Origin: Mycobacterium sp. 050128
Lineage (GTDB): Bacteria; Actinomycetota; Actinomycetes; Mycobacteriales; Mycobacteriaceae
Direction of reading: 5' to 3'
Assembly (NCBI RefSeq): GCF_036409155.1
Contig: NZ_JAZGLW010000002.1
Coordinates: forward strand, 310,001-374,000
Length of the DNA: 64,000 nucleotides
Under the pieces are notes generated by a model. That model made no database searches. It was given only the letters and a program-made list of their open reading frames with translations, and had not been told where the DNA came from. A program made the translations under genes and the position numbers. This document shows, piece after piece, positions 42,790 through 53,349 of this stretch (the stretch's first letter is position 1; every line of letters begins with the position of its first letter).

Positions 42790-43365
42790 ATGCCCGCCAC
42801 CACAACCGTCCGGCTGACCAGCGCCATCCTGCTCGGCGCGCTGGCGTGCGGCTGCCACGCGGCGCAGCACGCGACCGCACCCACCACGTCGACCAGCGCC
42901 GCCGCCTCGGCGCCCCCGCCCGTACCGCCGGTGGTTCGGATTGCGCCGTTGCCGGTCCGGCCGGTCGAGAAATCGCAACCGACCTCACCCGACAAGTGCC
43001 CCGCGACGAATCCGGCGGCCCCGGCGCCGCCGGGCAGCGTCCTGGTCACCTGCGACCTCGCCCGGACCACCCGGTATACGCTGGGACCGGAAACGATGCG
43101 ACTCGAGCTGACGCACGTGGACGCACCCAAGCCGCTGACAGCGGACTTCTATCAAGTGATCCTGACGATGGACCCGGCGTCGGAGACGGCATGGGCGGCA
43201 TTCACCGCGGCGCATCTGCACGCCCACGTCGCCTTCGTCCGCGACGATTTAGTCCTGGAGGCGCCGATGATCGAGCATCAGGTCAGCTCCGGGCAGATCG
43301 CGCTGACGACCCAAACTGCCCCGGCGGCCGCCCAGTTGGCGCAATTGGCGGGCCGTCCGGCATGA
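42790..43365 (+). CDS. Lipoprotein with SecDF P1-head-like domain
   Basis: 191 residues. The signal peptide ends in the lipobox LGALAC (Cys near residue 18), followed by a Thr/Ser/Ala/Pro linker. The C-terminal half (YQVILTMDPASETAWAAFTAAHLHAHVAFVRDDLVLEAPMIEHQVSSGQIALTT) follows the SecD/SecF P1 head subdomain pattern (substrate-contacting periplasmic domain of the protein-export motor: 'VxLxFD...FxxxT...AIVLDxxVxSAPxI'). It has no SecD membrane domain, so it is a stand-alone exported version of unknown role. Its stop overlaps the next ATG (ATGA). Confidence 0.82.
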   Translation: MPATTTVRLTSAILLGALACGCHAAQHATAPTTSTSAAASAPPPVPPVVRIAPLPVRPVEKSQPTSPDKCPATNPAAPAPPGSVLVTCDLARTTRYTLGPETMRLELTHVDAPKPLTADFYQVILTMDPASETAWAAFTAAHLHAHVAFVRDDLVLEAPMIEHQVSSGQIALTTQTAPAAAQLAQLAGRPA

Positions 43366-44185
43366 CCGAACTGGCTATCGGCTTTCTCAATGGATTCGGC
43401 CTTCCGCCAATAGAGTTCGTCGATCTGGCCGCGGATCTTGGCTGCCGCTACATCTCCGCAGTGGTGCGGGGCGCGCCCTTGGTGCCACTCGGCTATCCGC
43501 CCTTTTCACTCACGGACGACCCCGCGCTGCGACGCGACGTCCTCGCCGCGATGCAGCAGCGAGGTGTGTCCGCATCCTCGGTGATGGCTTCCTGGTGCTG
43601 CCGAATACCGAAACCCGTTCTTTCAGTGCGGATCTCGATGTAATGGCCGAACTGGGAGTGCCCCGAATCAACGTCGTCAGTCTGGATCCCGATCTCGACC
43701 GCACCTTCGACCAGTTCGCGGCTCTGACCGAGCTCGCCGCCGAGCGCAGCATCCAGACCGTCGTCGAGCCGGTTCCCGGGCTGACCGTGGGGGATCTGCC
43801 CACCGCGCTGGCCGCACGAGAATACGTCGGCCGACCGGACTTTCGATTGCTGATAGATACCATGCATCTGGTGCGCTCGGGTTCCAGCGCCGCCGAACTC
43901 GCGGCCGTCGACCCCGAATACATCGGCTACGCCCAACTGAACGACACGACACTGCGGCCGCGCCTGGATAACTATATGGAAGAAGCCATGTTCGAACGCA
44001 TGGTCCCCGGCGAAGGCGAACTTCCGCTCATCGACCTCCTGTCCGTGCTTCCGTCCGAGATCGTGCTCGAAATCGAAGTACCCAGGCGGTCATTGGCGTT
44101 GGCCGGGGTCAGCCCGATCGACCGGGTGCGCCCATGCGTCGAGGCAGCACGCCGGCTGTTGGCCGAAATCGGCCGCCAGCCTTGA
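43362..44185 (+). pseudogene. Frameshifted sugar-phosphate isomerase/epimerase-like TIM barrel
   Basis: The gene starts at ATG 43362 (MTELAIGFLNGFGLPPIEFVDLAADLGC), coupled to the lipoprotein stop, and its frame runs to about 43577. The family continuation (GDGFLVLPNTETRSFSADLDVMAELGVPRINVVS, TVVEPVPGLTV, LLIDTMHLVRSG, YAQLNDT, PGEGELPL) appears only in another frame from about 43580 to the TGA at 44185. Restoring one base (TCC-CTC-GGT for TCCTCGGT) joins the halves cleanly. The first frame otherwise stops at 43643. A sequencing error is possible. The fold is xylose isomerase-like (AP endonuclease family 2). Convergent with the oxidoreductase, 3 bp apart. Confidence 0.82.
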
Positions 44186-44188
44186 CTT

Positions 44189-45178
44189 TCAGCTCGGTTC
44201 ACGAAGCGGCAGACCCGCCGCGCGATAGATATTGTCGATGACGGTCATGTTCTCGATCGCGTCCTGCGCGGTGGTTTTCACCGGCTCGCCGCGAAGCACC
44301 GCCGCGGCGAACGCATCGAGCTGGTAGGCGTAGGAGGCGCGGCGCGGAAAACTCTCCACCCGGTTGTCGTCTGAGGTTCGAACCGAGAGCCGATGGAACA
44401 TCTGTGGCATCGCGGGATTGAGCAGATGGAGCTGGCCGCGTTCGCCGACCACTTTGGCACTGATATCGAAAAGGCGCCGCGACCACATCGAGCACCGGAC
44501 CCGGCCGGTGTGTCCGCCGGCGAACCGCAGCTCGGCCGTCATCGCCCGGTCGATCTGAGGATTATGCAGTTTCGCTTGCGCCGAAACGACTTCCGGAGTC
44601 GAACCGCCGAACGTACGAACCATGTGGACCGTGTAGCAGCCCGCATCCATCGTCGCACCGCCGGCCAGGGCGTAGTTGTACCGGATGTCGGAGAACCTGG
44701 GCAGCGGGAAACACAGCGTTGCTTCCACGTGCTTGAGCTTGCCCAGTTCCCCCGAAGCGATGATCTGCTCGGCCCGTAAGGTCTGCGGATGGTAGCGATA
44801 GTGGAAGGCTTCCATCACCACTCGATCCGACTGCGCAGCCAGCCCGGCGATCTCGCGGGCTTCGGCGGCGTTGGCGGTAAACGGTTTTTCACACAGCACG
44901 TGTTTACCGGCGGCCAGCGCGGCTCGGGTCCACTTGCCGTGCAACCCGTTTGGCAGCGGGTTGTAGATGGCGTCGAGATCCGGGTCGGCGATCAGCGCGG
45001 CGTAGTCGTCGTGCACCCGGGCGATGCCGTGCTTGGCAGCGAAAGCTCGAGCACGCGCGCCATCGCGTGCGGCCACCGCGGCGACCACGACCTCGGCGTT
45101 GTTCTTGGCGGGTTTGATCAGCGCCATCGGTGCTATCGCGGCGGCACCCAAGATGCCGATCCGCAGGTGTTCAGCCAT
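44189..45178 (-). CDS. Gfo/Idh/MocA-family NAD(P)-dependent oxidoreductase
   Basis: 329 residues. The N-terminal Rossmann fold has RIGILGAAAIAPMALIKPA (residues 5-23), the diagnostic CEKPFTANAAEA near residue 95 supplies the conserved Lys, and the C-terminal domain contains MEAFHYRYHPQ and GGATMDAGCYTVHMVRTFGG with the conserved Asp and His. The family oxidises sugars, inositols and dihydrodiols; substrate not deducible. ATG 45178 (MAEHLRIGI) is chosen over the frame to 45280. Confidence 0.92.
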   Translation of the reverse strand: MAEHLRIGILGAAAIAPMALIKPAKNNAEVVVAAVAARDGARARAFAAKHGIARVHDDYAALIADPDLDAIYNPLPNGLHGKWTRAALAAGKHVLCEKPFTANAAEAREIAGLAAQSDRVVMEAFHYRYHPQTLRAEQIIASGELGKLKHVEATLCFPLPRFSDIRYNYALAGGATMDAGCYTVHMVRTFGGSTPEVVSAQAKLHNPQIDRAMTAELRFAGGHTGRVRCSMWSRRLFDISAKVVGERGQLHLLNPAMPQMFHRLSVRTSDDNRVESFPRRASYAYQLDAFAAAVLRGEPVKTTAQDAIENMTVIDNIYRAAGLPLREPS

Positions 45179-45483
45179 GAACCCGACGCTACCGACGGGC
45201 CAAGGCCGGGGCGCGCTCGGGTCGGACGCCGACACCGATGAAATAGCGGGGATGAAGGACAGCCGATGCCATGGCGACACTTTCCGAACTTGGGCCTGTG
45301 TTGATCAGCAGGCTTCGCCACATCGCCCCACAAATCCTGGAAGGTCTCTCGAACTATGACTTTTTGACCCCGACGCCGACGGCGAACTACACCACGAGGC
45401 TGGCGCGCTGAGTTGCGGGACGTGGGGTGACTGACGCCAACGCGGCGCCGGCCTGGTGAATTTCAACCGGATTGGCTCAATGA
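45179..45483. other. Interval between the oxidoreductase and the DUF900 hydrolase
   Basis: 305 bp with no convincing gene. A 46-codon plus-strand frame (ATG 45271 to TGA 45411, starting MATLSELGPVL) has only a distant AAGGA and no recognised family. The composition becomes AT-richer towards 45480, where the atypical hydrolase gene ends. Confidence 0.4.
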
Positions 45484-46464
45484 TTACTTTTCTTCGGTGT
45501 CCGCGGATATGGATCTTAGCGTGGGGCGCAGCGCTCGAGTAGGTTCCGTTAGCGTCCTGTGAAGAACTTCGCCCAGGTCGATATAGAAATCGTTTTCCAA
45601 CGGCGGCGGATTTGTCGGTTGGAAGAGGATGTACCAGACGTGTGACCACTCGGATTCTGGAATGTCGGATGGCCTGTCTGGTTTGGCATATACGTAGTAA
45701 TAGTGGCTGCATTGCAGGTTATGTTTTGTGGGAGTATCCGCGTCTGGGTAGCCGATGAGACCGAGGGGAATGTACGTGTTCCACTCTGCCGAGAACGGGA
45801 GTGCTTGGTCAAAGGTGCTCCAGTAGGCCGTCAAATCGTCACACTTGCTCAAAAAATTCCTGAGAGTTTGACTCCCGTCGAGGTAATTCCGTTGATCGTC
45901 GTCCGCTGCAGCCATCAGCACACGACCGATCCTGACGGCACTCGCCGCCTGGAAAGTAGCCTGCGTTACGTAGGCCCCCATGGAGTGAGCAAACAGGTGA
46001 ATGTTCTTGGCGTCGAAATGGTAGAGGAGGAGTTGTAGACACTCGTCTAGGAGCCTCGGCCTCGACGGCGACGCAATCTGGGTAGCTTTTGCCCTGTCTG
46101 TCATGTACTTCTCTTTCGGTATGACCTTAGAGTTTGCGGCGGGCCAATCGAAGCTCACAAGAGAGACGTCGGACGGGAGGTAATCCTTGATGGACTTGTG
46201 TCGTTCGAGGGCCGTGTCGGCGTCGACGTCGAAGCCGTGCACGAATACCAGCACGTTTTCGTTGGTGGCGCGCAATCGATGTAGCCACTGATCCGGGTGA
46301 ATGGCGTCGTTTTTAAGGTTGTATGCCGACTTGTCTGGCGCGAGGTCGATGTACTTCGTGTCGCCGATATCAGTACCGGGCTTTCCTCCACCAACGTCAT
46401 TGCGCAAGCTGATCAAGTAATTGTTGGTCACGTCTTTTCCGGAAATCGGCGAATGTTCACTCAT
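45484..46464 (-). CDS. DUF900-like alpha/beta hydrolase, atypical composition
   Basis: 326-residue cytoplasmic alpha/beta hydrolase. VLVFVHGFDVDADTALERH gives the oxyanion-side HGFD motif, VSFDWPAA follows, and the nucleophile elbow is FAHSMGAY; AAADDDQRN and HYYYVY can supply the acid and His. This is the DUF900/esterase layout with no signal peptide and no known substrate. The gene is visibly AT-richer, with codons such as TTT, AAT and GTA frequent, unlike its neighbours, suggesting recent transfer. It lies next to a truncated FAD-monooxygenase start, in a stretch that seems to have been replaced. Confidence 0.85.
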   Translation of the reverse strand: MSEHSPISGKDVTNNYLISLRNDVGGGKPGTDIGDTKYIDLAPDKSAYNLKNDAIHPDQWLHRLRATNENVLVFVHGFDVDADTALERHKSIKDYLPSDVSLVSFDWPAANSKVIPKEKYMTDRAKATQIASPSRPRLLDECLQLLLYHFDAKNIHLFAHSMGAYVTQATFQAASAVRIGRVLMAAADDDQRNYLDGSQTLRNFLSKCDDLTAYWSTFDQALPFSAEWNTYIPLGLIGYPDADTPTKHNLQCSHYYYVYAKPDRPSDIPESEWSHVWYILFQPTNPPPLENDFYIDLGEVLHRTLTEPTRALRPTLRSISADTEEK

Positions 46465-46643
46465 AGCAACCTCAACTTCCCATTGATCGGTTGCATCGAC
46501 GTCCCCCTCCGCTAGATGCAGACCGGGTTGACTTCAGGGGCCACACGTTAGCGACGTGAAGTGAAATGTCAAGACCGCATTGCGGCGGCGCCGATCCAAC
46601 AACCCACCCGTTTGACGAAGTAGTCGTAGTTAGGCACTGAAGT
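46465..46643. other. AT-richer junction segment
   Basis: 179 bp between the atypical hydrolase start and the truncated monooxygenase. It contains ACTTCA and TGAAGT arms spaced about 20 bp apart (near 46530-46563). No transposase, terminal inverted repeats or integrase site were found, so the mechanism of the replacement is not visible. Confidence 0.35.
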
Positions 46644-46745
46644 TCACCTCCGGCCGTGGCAGCACCCGAAACGCGCCAGCAGCCGCCCAAGTACCATTCC
46701 GGCCGGCCCGCCGCCGATCACCACGCAGGTTGTCGTTTCAGTCAT
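46644..46745 (-). pseudogene. Truncated start of an FAD-dependent monooxygenase
   Basis: ATG 46745 begins MTETTTCVVIGGGPAGMVLGRLLARFG, an unmistakable PHBH-type FAD-binding start (GxGPAG), but the sequence leaves the family after about 27 residues (CCHGRR) and stops at 46644. The remaining ~370 residues of such an enzyme are absent. The break coincides with the border of the AT-richer hydrolase segment. It lies 28 bp after the sulfatase stop on the same strand, so it was probably the second gene of that operon. Confidence 0.75.
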
Positions 46746-46773
46746 CCCCCGTTGAAATCCGTTGGCTCCGTGG

Positions 46774-48447
<1,674 letters not shown>

Positions 48448-48491
48448 CTAGGCTCGATTCGGGAAAACACTGATCCCGGAGGGGCGCCCTA

Positions 48492-49511
48492 ATGTTGGCA
48501 GATTTCGAGATGTCGATTCCGCTGGTTGCCGCGCCGATGTCGGGCGGCCCGACCACGCCGGCGATGGTGTCGGCGGCCACCGGGGCGGGCGGGCTGGGCA
48601 TGCTCGCCGCGGGTTATAAGACGGTCGAGGCCGTCGAAGCCGAGCTCAAGACCGTGCGTGCCGAGGGAATCCCGTTCGGCATCAACCTGTTTGCACCTAA
48701 CCCGGTGCCGGTCGACGCCGACAGCTACCGCGCTTACGCGGCGATCATCCAGAAGGAGGCCGACCAGTTCGGGCTCACCCTGCCTGCCGACCCCATCGAG
48801 GACACCGATCGGTTCGACGAGAAGATCGCGCTGCTGCTCGATGACCCTGTGCCGATGGTGTCCTTCACGTTCGGCATCCCGCCGCGCAGCGTGATCGCCG
48901 CGCTGCAGCGGGCCAAAACCGTGGTGGTTCAAACGGTGACGACGTCGCAGGAGGCGGTGCAAGCCCGGGATGCCGGCGTGGACATGCTGGCCTTACAGGC
49001 AGCCGTCGCCGGAGGGCATTCCGGCACCCTCACACCGCTACGACCAGTGCAGCCGGTCCCGATCGTGGACCTGGTCAGACAGGTCACCGCGACGGTGCCG
49101 CTGCCGGTGCTGGCCGCCGGTGGGCTGGCGACACCCGATGCGGTGGCCGACGTGATCCGGGCGGGGGCCGCCGCGGCCGTCGTCGGCACCGTGCTGCTGC
49201 GCGCCACCGAAAGCGGTGCGTCGGCAACCCACCAGGCTGCCCTGACCGATCCCGCTCGGACCGAAACGGTGTTGACCCATGCCTTCACCGGGCGCCCCGC
49301 CCGCGGACTGCGCAACACGTTCATCGACGACCACGAGGACCAAGCGCCGTTCGGCTATCCCGCGATTCACTACTTGACCAGCCCGCTGCGCAAAGCCGCC
49401 GCGGCGGCGGGCAAGCCCGACTATGTCCACCTGTGGGCAGGAACGGGATACCGGCACGCCACCGCCGAACCCACCGCGGACATTCTGCGGCGGCTTGCTT
49501 CCAATCTGTGA
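48492..49511 (+). CDS. Nitronate monooxygenase (2-nitropropane dioxygenase family)
   Basis: 339-residue FMN-dependent TIM-barrel oxygenase that oxidises alkyl nitronates such as propionate-3-nitronate. The N-terminus (IPLVAAPMSGGPTTPAMVSAATGAGGLGMLAAGY) and PFGINLF are typical; the catalytic His is in AAVAGGHSGTL (His176), and VLAAGGLATPDAVADVIRAGAAAAVVGTVLLRATES is the phosphate-binding region. GGAGGGG lies 8 nt before the ATG. It stands alone, divergent from the sulfatase. Confidence 0.9.
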   Translation: MLADFEMSIPLVAAPMSGGPTTPAMVSAATGAGGLGMLAAGYKTVEAVEAELKTVRAEGIPFGINLFAPNPVPVDADSYRAYAAIIQKEADQFGLTLPADPIEDTDRFDEKIALLLDDPVPMVSFTFGIPPRSVIAALQRAKTVVVQTVTTSQEAVQARDAGVDMLALQAAVAGGHSGTLTPLRPVQPVPIVDLVRQVTATVPLPVLAAGGLATPDAVADVIRAGAAAAVVGTVLLRATESGASATHQAALTDPARTETVLTHAFTGRPARGLRNTFIDDHEDQAPFGYPAIHYLTSPLRKAAAAAGKPDYVHLWAGTGYRHATAEPTADILRRLASNL

Positions 49512-49530
49512 CAGCCGGCGACTGCCGGAC

Positions 49531-49755
49531 TCAGTTGCTCAGGTAGAGGTACCAGAGACCATCGGAATGCTGGACACAGGAAAAGTGAGTCCAGGTACCG
49601 GGGTGGACGACCTCGACGTGCGGGCCGTCCGCCATGCACCCAGCCTCCGTCGCATAGTTGCCTTCGACGAGGATCTCATCCGCGTTGCTGACACCCACGC
49701 CGGTGGTCATCGTGGCCGAAAAAGCCAATATACCTGCAGCGATCAATTTTTTCAT
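49531..49755 (-). CDS. Small secreted protein, two Cys
   Basis: 74 residues. A signal peptide (MKKLIAAGILAFSATMTTGVGVSNA, cleavage after SNA) precedes a ~49-residue mature protein with two Cys (EAGCMAD; HFSCVQH) likely forming a disulfide, ending in an aromatic SDGLWYLYLSN. The pattern is like small mycobacterial secreted proteins of unknown function. GAGAGGG lies 7 nt upstream of the ATG. Convergent with the nitronate monooxygenase. Confidence 0.78.
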   Translation of the reverse strand: MKKLIAAGILAFSATMTTGVGVSNADEILVEGNYATEAGCMADGPHVEVVHPGTWTHFSCVQHSDGLWYLYLSN

Positions 49756-49867
49756 TGAATGCCCTCTCGTCGCATCCGCCCGCTGGGTTCCGACGCCAGG
49801 GTTTGCTGAGCCTCGACGTTACCGACTGGGAATCGTCGACGCAACCAACCGTGAGGTCGCCGAAGCC

Positions 49868-50686
49868 CTAGAACGTAAATCGGTTCAGCGTGTCGTAGGG
49901 GCCGAACGGCGAGGCATTGAAGAATCGGTAGATCCACCGCACGACGGTGCTGTCGATCTTTTCGTAGCCGGCCTGTGCCGGTGTCTGTTCGACGAATCGC
50001 AGCCTTGGATTCCACGTTTCGATGTCGCGCGCGTTGCCGATCCCCCACTTGATGATGCCCCGGGTTAGCACTTTCGAGAGCAACGGCGCCAGCGCGGAGA
50101 GGGTGTCGAATTGCAGCTCTCCGCGATCGAATCGGTCCAGCACGCGTGCGAACAGCTGGCGGACGCCACTCTCGTCTACGTACATCAGCAGGCCCTCGGC
50201 GACGACGAGTGTCGGGTGGCCGGTGGGAATCTGATCGAGCCAACTCAGCTCGGTGACCGACGAGCCGATCATCTTGTAGCGCTCGGTTTCGTCGTAAAGC
50301 CGCCGGCGAAGCTCGATGACGCTCGGCTGGTCGAGGTCGAACCACAGCACCGCGGGCGGTACGTCGAGGCGAAAGGCCCGGCCGTCGAGGCCAGCGCCCA
50401 GGTGCAAGACGACCGCGTCGGGGTGGTGCGAAAGGAAATCGGCGCACCACACGTCGAGCTGCTTCGCGCGCAGGACGACCAGGTACTGATTGGACGCCGG
50501 CAACGAGTTCCGGTGTATGCGTTTGAAGTCGTAGTCGATCCGGTCGACGGCTTCCGCAGCGGCATGGTCACCGAGAATCGGCCGCCGGGACCGGCTTTCG
50601 TGGGCCCGCAGATACAGCGTCACCAGGTTCGTCCACTCCACCGAGCCCCAGCGGACCGAACTGAAATCAACCTTGCCCGTCGTCAC
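49868..50686 (-). CDS. SAM-dependent methyltransferase, LCM/Tcmp family
   Basis: 272-residue O-methyltransferase of the leucine carboxymethyltransferase-like family that is expanded in mycobacteria. Motifs are RAKQLDVWCADFLSHHPDAVVLHLGAGLDGRAFRLD (SAM site), VLWFDLDQPSVIELRR (acidic motif) and TLVVAEGLLMYVDESGVRQLF. The C-terminal region is helical. The GTG start is preceded by AGGAGGG with a short spacer (4 nt). Substrate unknown; small carboxylates or polyketides are typical for the family. Confidence 0.9.
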   Translation of the reverse strand: MTTGKVDFSSVRWGSVEWTNLVTLYLRAHESRSRRPILGDHAAAEAVDRIDYDFKRIHRNSLPASNQYLVVLRAKQLDVWCADFLSHHPDAVVLHLGAGLDGRAFRLDVPPAVLWFDLDQPSVIELRRRLYDETERYKMIGSSVTELSWLDQIPTGHPTLVVAEGLLMYVDESGVRQLFARVLDRFDRGELQFDTLSALAPLLSKVLTRGIIKWGIGNARDIETWNPRLRFVEQTPAQAGYEKIDSTVVRWIYRFFNASPFGPYDTLNRFTF

Positions 50687-50904
50687 AATGCCCTCCTGCC
50701 CCCTCGGTTAGCGGCCTACCGATAGCGAAGCGCATCCGGCCCATGATGGCCACCCCCGAAGTACTCGACCGGGCAAACAAGCTGGTCGCGGTCTGCAGCG
50801 CCTCGAATCAGAGTTCGCCCGTCCGACCGACCCGGTGCTCCGAAGAACTATCGAGCAACGGTTGTGGCGGGCGACACCCGCTAGGTCTGGAAGGGGGCCG
50901 CTCG

Positions 50905-51255
50905 ATGCGACAGGTGACGTTCAAAATGGTTGCCGCTGGCGACGGTTCACCGCCGACCTCAACCGGATACTGCTACTACCTGGTGGCCCACGCGCTCGCG
51001 ACGGTCTTGCTGCTGATGACCCTGGTTGCCGCGATATGGCAATTCATGGACTGGGTCGTGACGCCGTCGTGTCTGGCAGCCAGTTCAGGGTCGTCGTCAG
51101 CGGTGGCGGTGGCTGCGGGGACCACCGCACCGCTGACCGACAAGCCTTTACCCACCGCCGCGTCGATCTCATTGGGCACCGCGGCACGGACCGAAACTGT
51201 GGCCGGTTTCAAGGCCGACTCCGGTGACTGCCCCTGCCCGAAGAGTGCCAAGTGA
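50905..51255 (+). CDS. Small single-pass membrane protein, hypothetical
   Basis: 116 residues from ATG 50905, which follows GGAAGGGGG. One clear membrane helix spans about residues 28-50 (YYLVAHALATVLLLMTLVAAIWQFM), followed by a Ser/Ala/Thr-rich extracytoplasmic region ending in CPCPK. No family recognised. The frame continues upstream to 50743 but that part looks non-coding. Convergent with the amidohydrolase. Confidence 0.55.
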   Translation: MRQVTFKMVAAGDGSPPTSTGYCYYLVAHALATVLLLMTLVAAIWQFMDWVVTPSCLAASSGSSSAVAVAAGTTAPLTDKPLPTAASISLGTAARTETVAGFKADSGDCPCPKSAK

Positions 51256-51259
51256 GCCC

Positions 51260-52528
51260 TCAGAACGCCTCGGGATCATGCTGGACGGCCGTCGGCACCG
51301 GATGCTGGTACAAGCGCGAAGCGTTCTCCCAGGTGAACTTGCGGATCGCGTCCGGCGGCAGATCGCCGATCTCCTCGTGGATCGTTTGTTGAGTGTGCGG
51401 CCAAGTGGAGTCGCAGTGCGGGTAGTCGGCTTCGAGCATGATGTTGTCCATGCCGATTCGGTCGCGTTGTACGAACGACGACTTGTCCTCCACCGCGCAG
51501 AACCAGAAGTTGCGGGTGAAAACCTCTGCGGGAGTGAGCTTCTCCCCCAGTGCCTGCCAGGTGCCGTACATAGCGTGGTAGCTGAGCATGTGATCGAGGC
51601 GATCGAGCAGGCCTGCCACCCAGCCGATTCCGCCTTCGGACAAACAGATCTTGAGATCCGGGAACCTGCTTGGTAATCCGGAGTACAACCAGTCCACGGC
51701 AGCCGAGATGGCGTAGGCGAAGAACAGCACACCCTGTACGTCCGGCGGAGCGTCCTCGGTAGTCGACGGCGACGAACCCGACGATCCGATATGCAGATTC
51801 ACCACCGTTTCGGTCTCGGCGCATGCCGCCATGATCGGATCCCAGTGTCCTGAATGAATACTCGGCAACCCGAGCATGGCGGGGTTCTCGCTGAACGTCA
51901 CCGCGTGAAAGCCACGCGCGGCGTTCTCATGGATCATCTTGGCGCCCAGCTCGGGGTCCAGCAGCCAGGGCAGCTGGCAGGGAATGATTCGTTCCGGATA
52001 CGACCCGGCCCACACCTCGAGGTGCCAGTCGTTCCACGCCCGGACCGAGGCCAGTGCCAGATCGCGATCCTTGGTCACCTGCTGCAACCGCTGGCCGGCG
52101 AAGCCGGGCAGAAACGACGGAAAATTCAGCGACGCGTAGATACCGTTGAGGTCCATGTCCTTGACGCGATCATGAATATCCCATGCGCCCCTGCGCATTT
52201 CGTCGAATCGGACCGGCTCGAAGCCGTACTCGGCCACTGGGCGCCCGACCACAGCGTTGAACCCGACGTTGGGCAGTTCCTGATTGTCGTAGACCCAGGT
52301 TTGTCCGCCGCTGTCGGTGTCGACGACCCGCGGCGCTCGGTCGGCGAACTTTCGGGGCAGCCGGCCGGTGAAGGTATCCGGGGGTTCGACGATGTGGTCG
52401 TCGACCGAGATCACCGTGTAGCGGCGCGGTGAACGCGGCGGGTCCGGCAGAAACGTGACCGAGCGCTCGTCGCCGGTCTTGGCCGTCGTGAAACTCAGAT
52501 TCGAGGCCAGCTCGTCAATTGATTTCAT
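51260..52528 (-). CDS. Amidohydrolase-2 family metal-dependent hydrolase
   Basis: 422-residue TIM-barrel enzyme of the ACMSD-like amidohydrolase-2 family and a distant relative of the one at 25910. It has YTVISVDDHIVEPPDTFTGRLP at the start, YASLNFPSFLPGF, HAVTFSENP, the metal His region VVNLHIGSSGSS, CLSEGGIGWVAGLLDRLDHM and the late LEADYPHCDSTWPHTQ with the conserved Asp. ATG 52528 has AAGGAGA 9 nt upstream. It follows the class II aldolase by 47 bp on the same strand, so it may share an operon with that gene and FadD. Confidence 0.92.
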   Translation of the reverse strand: MKSIDELASNLSFTTAKTGDERSVTFLPDPPRSPRRYTVISVDDHIVEPPDTFTGRLPRKFADRAPRVVDTDSGGQTWVYDNQELPNVGFNAVVGRPVAEYGFEPVRFDEMRRGAWDIHDRVKDMDLNGIYASLNFPSFLPGFAGQRLQQVTKDRDLALASVRAWNDWHLEVWAGSYPERIIPCQLPWLLDPELGAKMIHENAARGFHAVTFSENPAMLGLPSIHSGHWDPIMAACAETETVVNLHIGSSGSSPSTTEDAPPDVQGVLFFAYAISAAVDWLYSGLPSRFPDLKICLSEGGIGWVAGLLDRLDHMLSYHAMYGTWQALGEKLTPAEVFTRNFWFCAVEDKSSFVQRDRIGMDNIMLEADYPHCDSTWPHTQQTIHEEIGDLPPDAIRKFTWENASRLYQHPVPTAVQHDPEAF

Positions 52529-52575
52529 GGCCGGCAATCTCCTTGCGCGTCGGTCGGTGGTGATGCCTGCCGGGC

Positions 52576-53349
52576 TCAGCTGAGTACATCGGGATCCGCT
52601 TTGATCGTCATCCGCGCCGCACCGGCCCAATACACGTCGGCGGCGCGCTCGATCAGGGATCGCTGCATGCCCGCCATGTCAGCCCAGTTCATCGCCACCG
52701 GCTCCTTGCCGGTGAGCATGACGTCGTAGGCCAGCTTGCACACCCGCTCGATCGATGCCGCCCGGTACACCGCCTCGGGCAGGTTCCGACCGGTCGCGAT
52801 GACGCCGTGGTTGGCCAGAATCGTCAGGTTGGCGCCGCCGATACGTGCCGCGAGATCGGCTGCCCGGTTGGCGCTGTCGATCTCACCGTCGTATTCGCCG
52901 ACGAGGCACAGGTCGTCCAGGAACAGAGCGCCGGTCTGATGCACCAACTCGGGTAACCTGCCCAGCGCCGCGAGCACACAGACGTAGTACGGGTGATTGT
53001 GAACGACCACCCGGGCGTCCTCGCGGACCCGGTGCAGCTCGGTGTGGATGTGGATGGCCGGGGTGACGTCCCACCGACCGCGGACCACTCGAGCTTCGCT
53101 ATCTACCAGGCAGATATCGGATGCGGTGAGTTCCTGCCACCACAGACCCCAAGGATTGACCAACATGTCGGTTTGCCCGTCGAGCTGCCAGGTGATGTGT
53201 CCGGCCATGTTCTCGGAGAACCCGATGCCGGCTAGATGCCGGAAGGCCACGGCGAGCGCCTGCTCGTTCGACAGGTCGACACCGATGGGGGGCACCGCCG
53301 ACGGCGCCCACACCTGCAGGCCACCTCGTCGTGGATTAGGCGTGTTCAT
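52576..53349 (-). CDS. Class II aldolase/adducin-family protein
   Basis: 257 residues. The Zn-binding His residues appear as HIHTELHR and VVHNHPYYVCVLAAL, with a later His in ILANHGVIATGRNLPEAVY; the N-terminal SENMAGHITWQL is the substrate-phosphate loop region seen in L-fuculose-phosphate aldolase relatives. It could be an aldolase, epimerase or decarboxylase-type member. The ATG overlaps the FadD stop by 14 nt, so it is coupled to FadD. The extended frame to 53598 is overlap only. Confidence 0.9.
   Translation of the reverse strand: MNTPNPRRGGLQVWAPSAVPPIGVDLSNEQALAVAFRHLAGIGFSENMAGHITWQLDGQTDMLVNPWGLWWQELTASDICLVDSEARVVRGRWDVTPAIHIHTELHRVREDARVVVHNHPYYVCVLAALGRLPELVHQTGALFLDDLCLVGEYDGEIDSANRAADLAARIGGANLTILANHGVIATGRNLPEAVYRAASIERVCKLAYDVMLTGKEPVAMNWADMAGMQRSLIERAADVYWAGAARMTIKADPDVLS

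Noticed and set aside
45271..45411. A 46-codon plus-strand frame MATLSELGPVL...
   Set aside because: Ribosome binding site too distant, no family, and it lies in a probable replacement border. It could be a remnant, but the evidence is insufficient.
46524..46568. A terminator hairpin in the AT-richer junction (ACTTCA ... TGAAGT)
   Set aside because: The arms are short, far apart and without a T-run.
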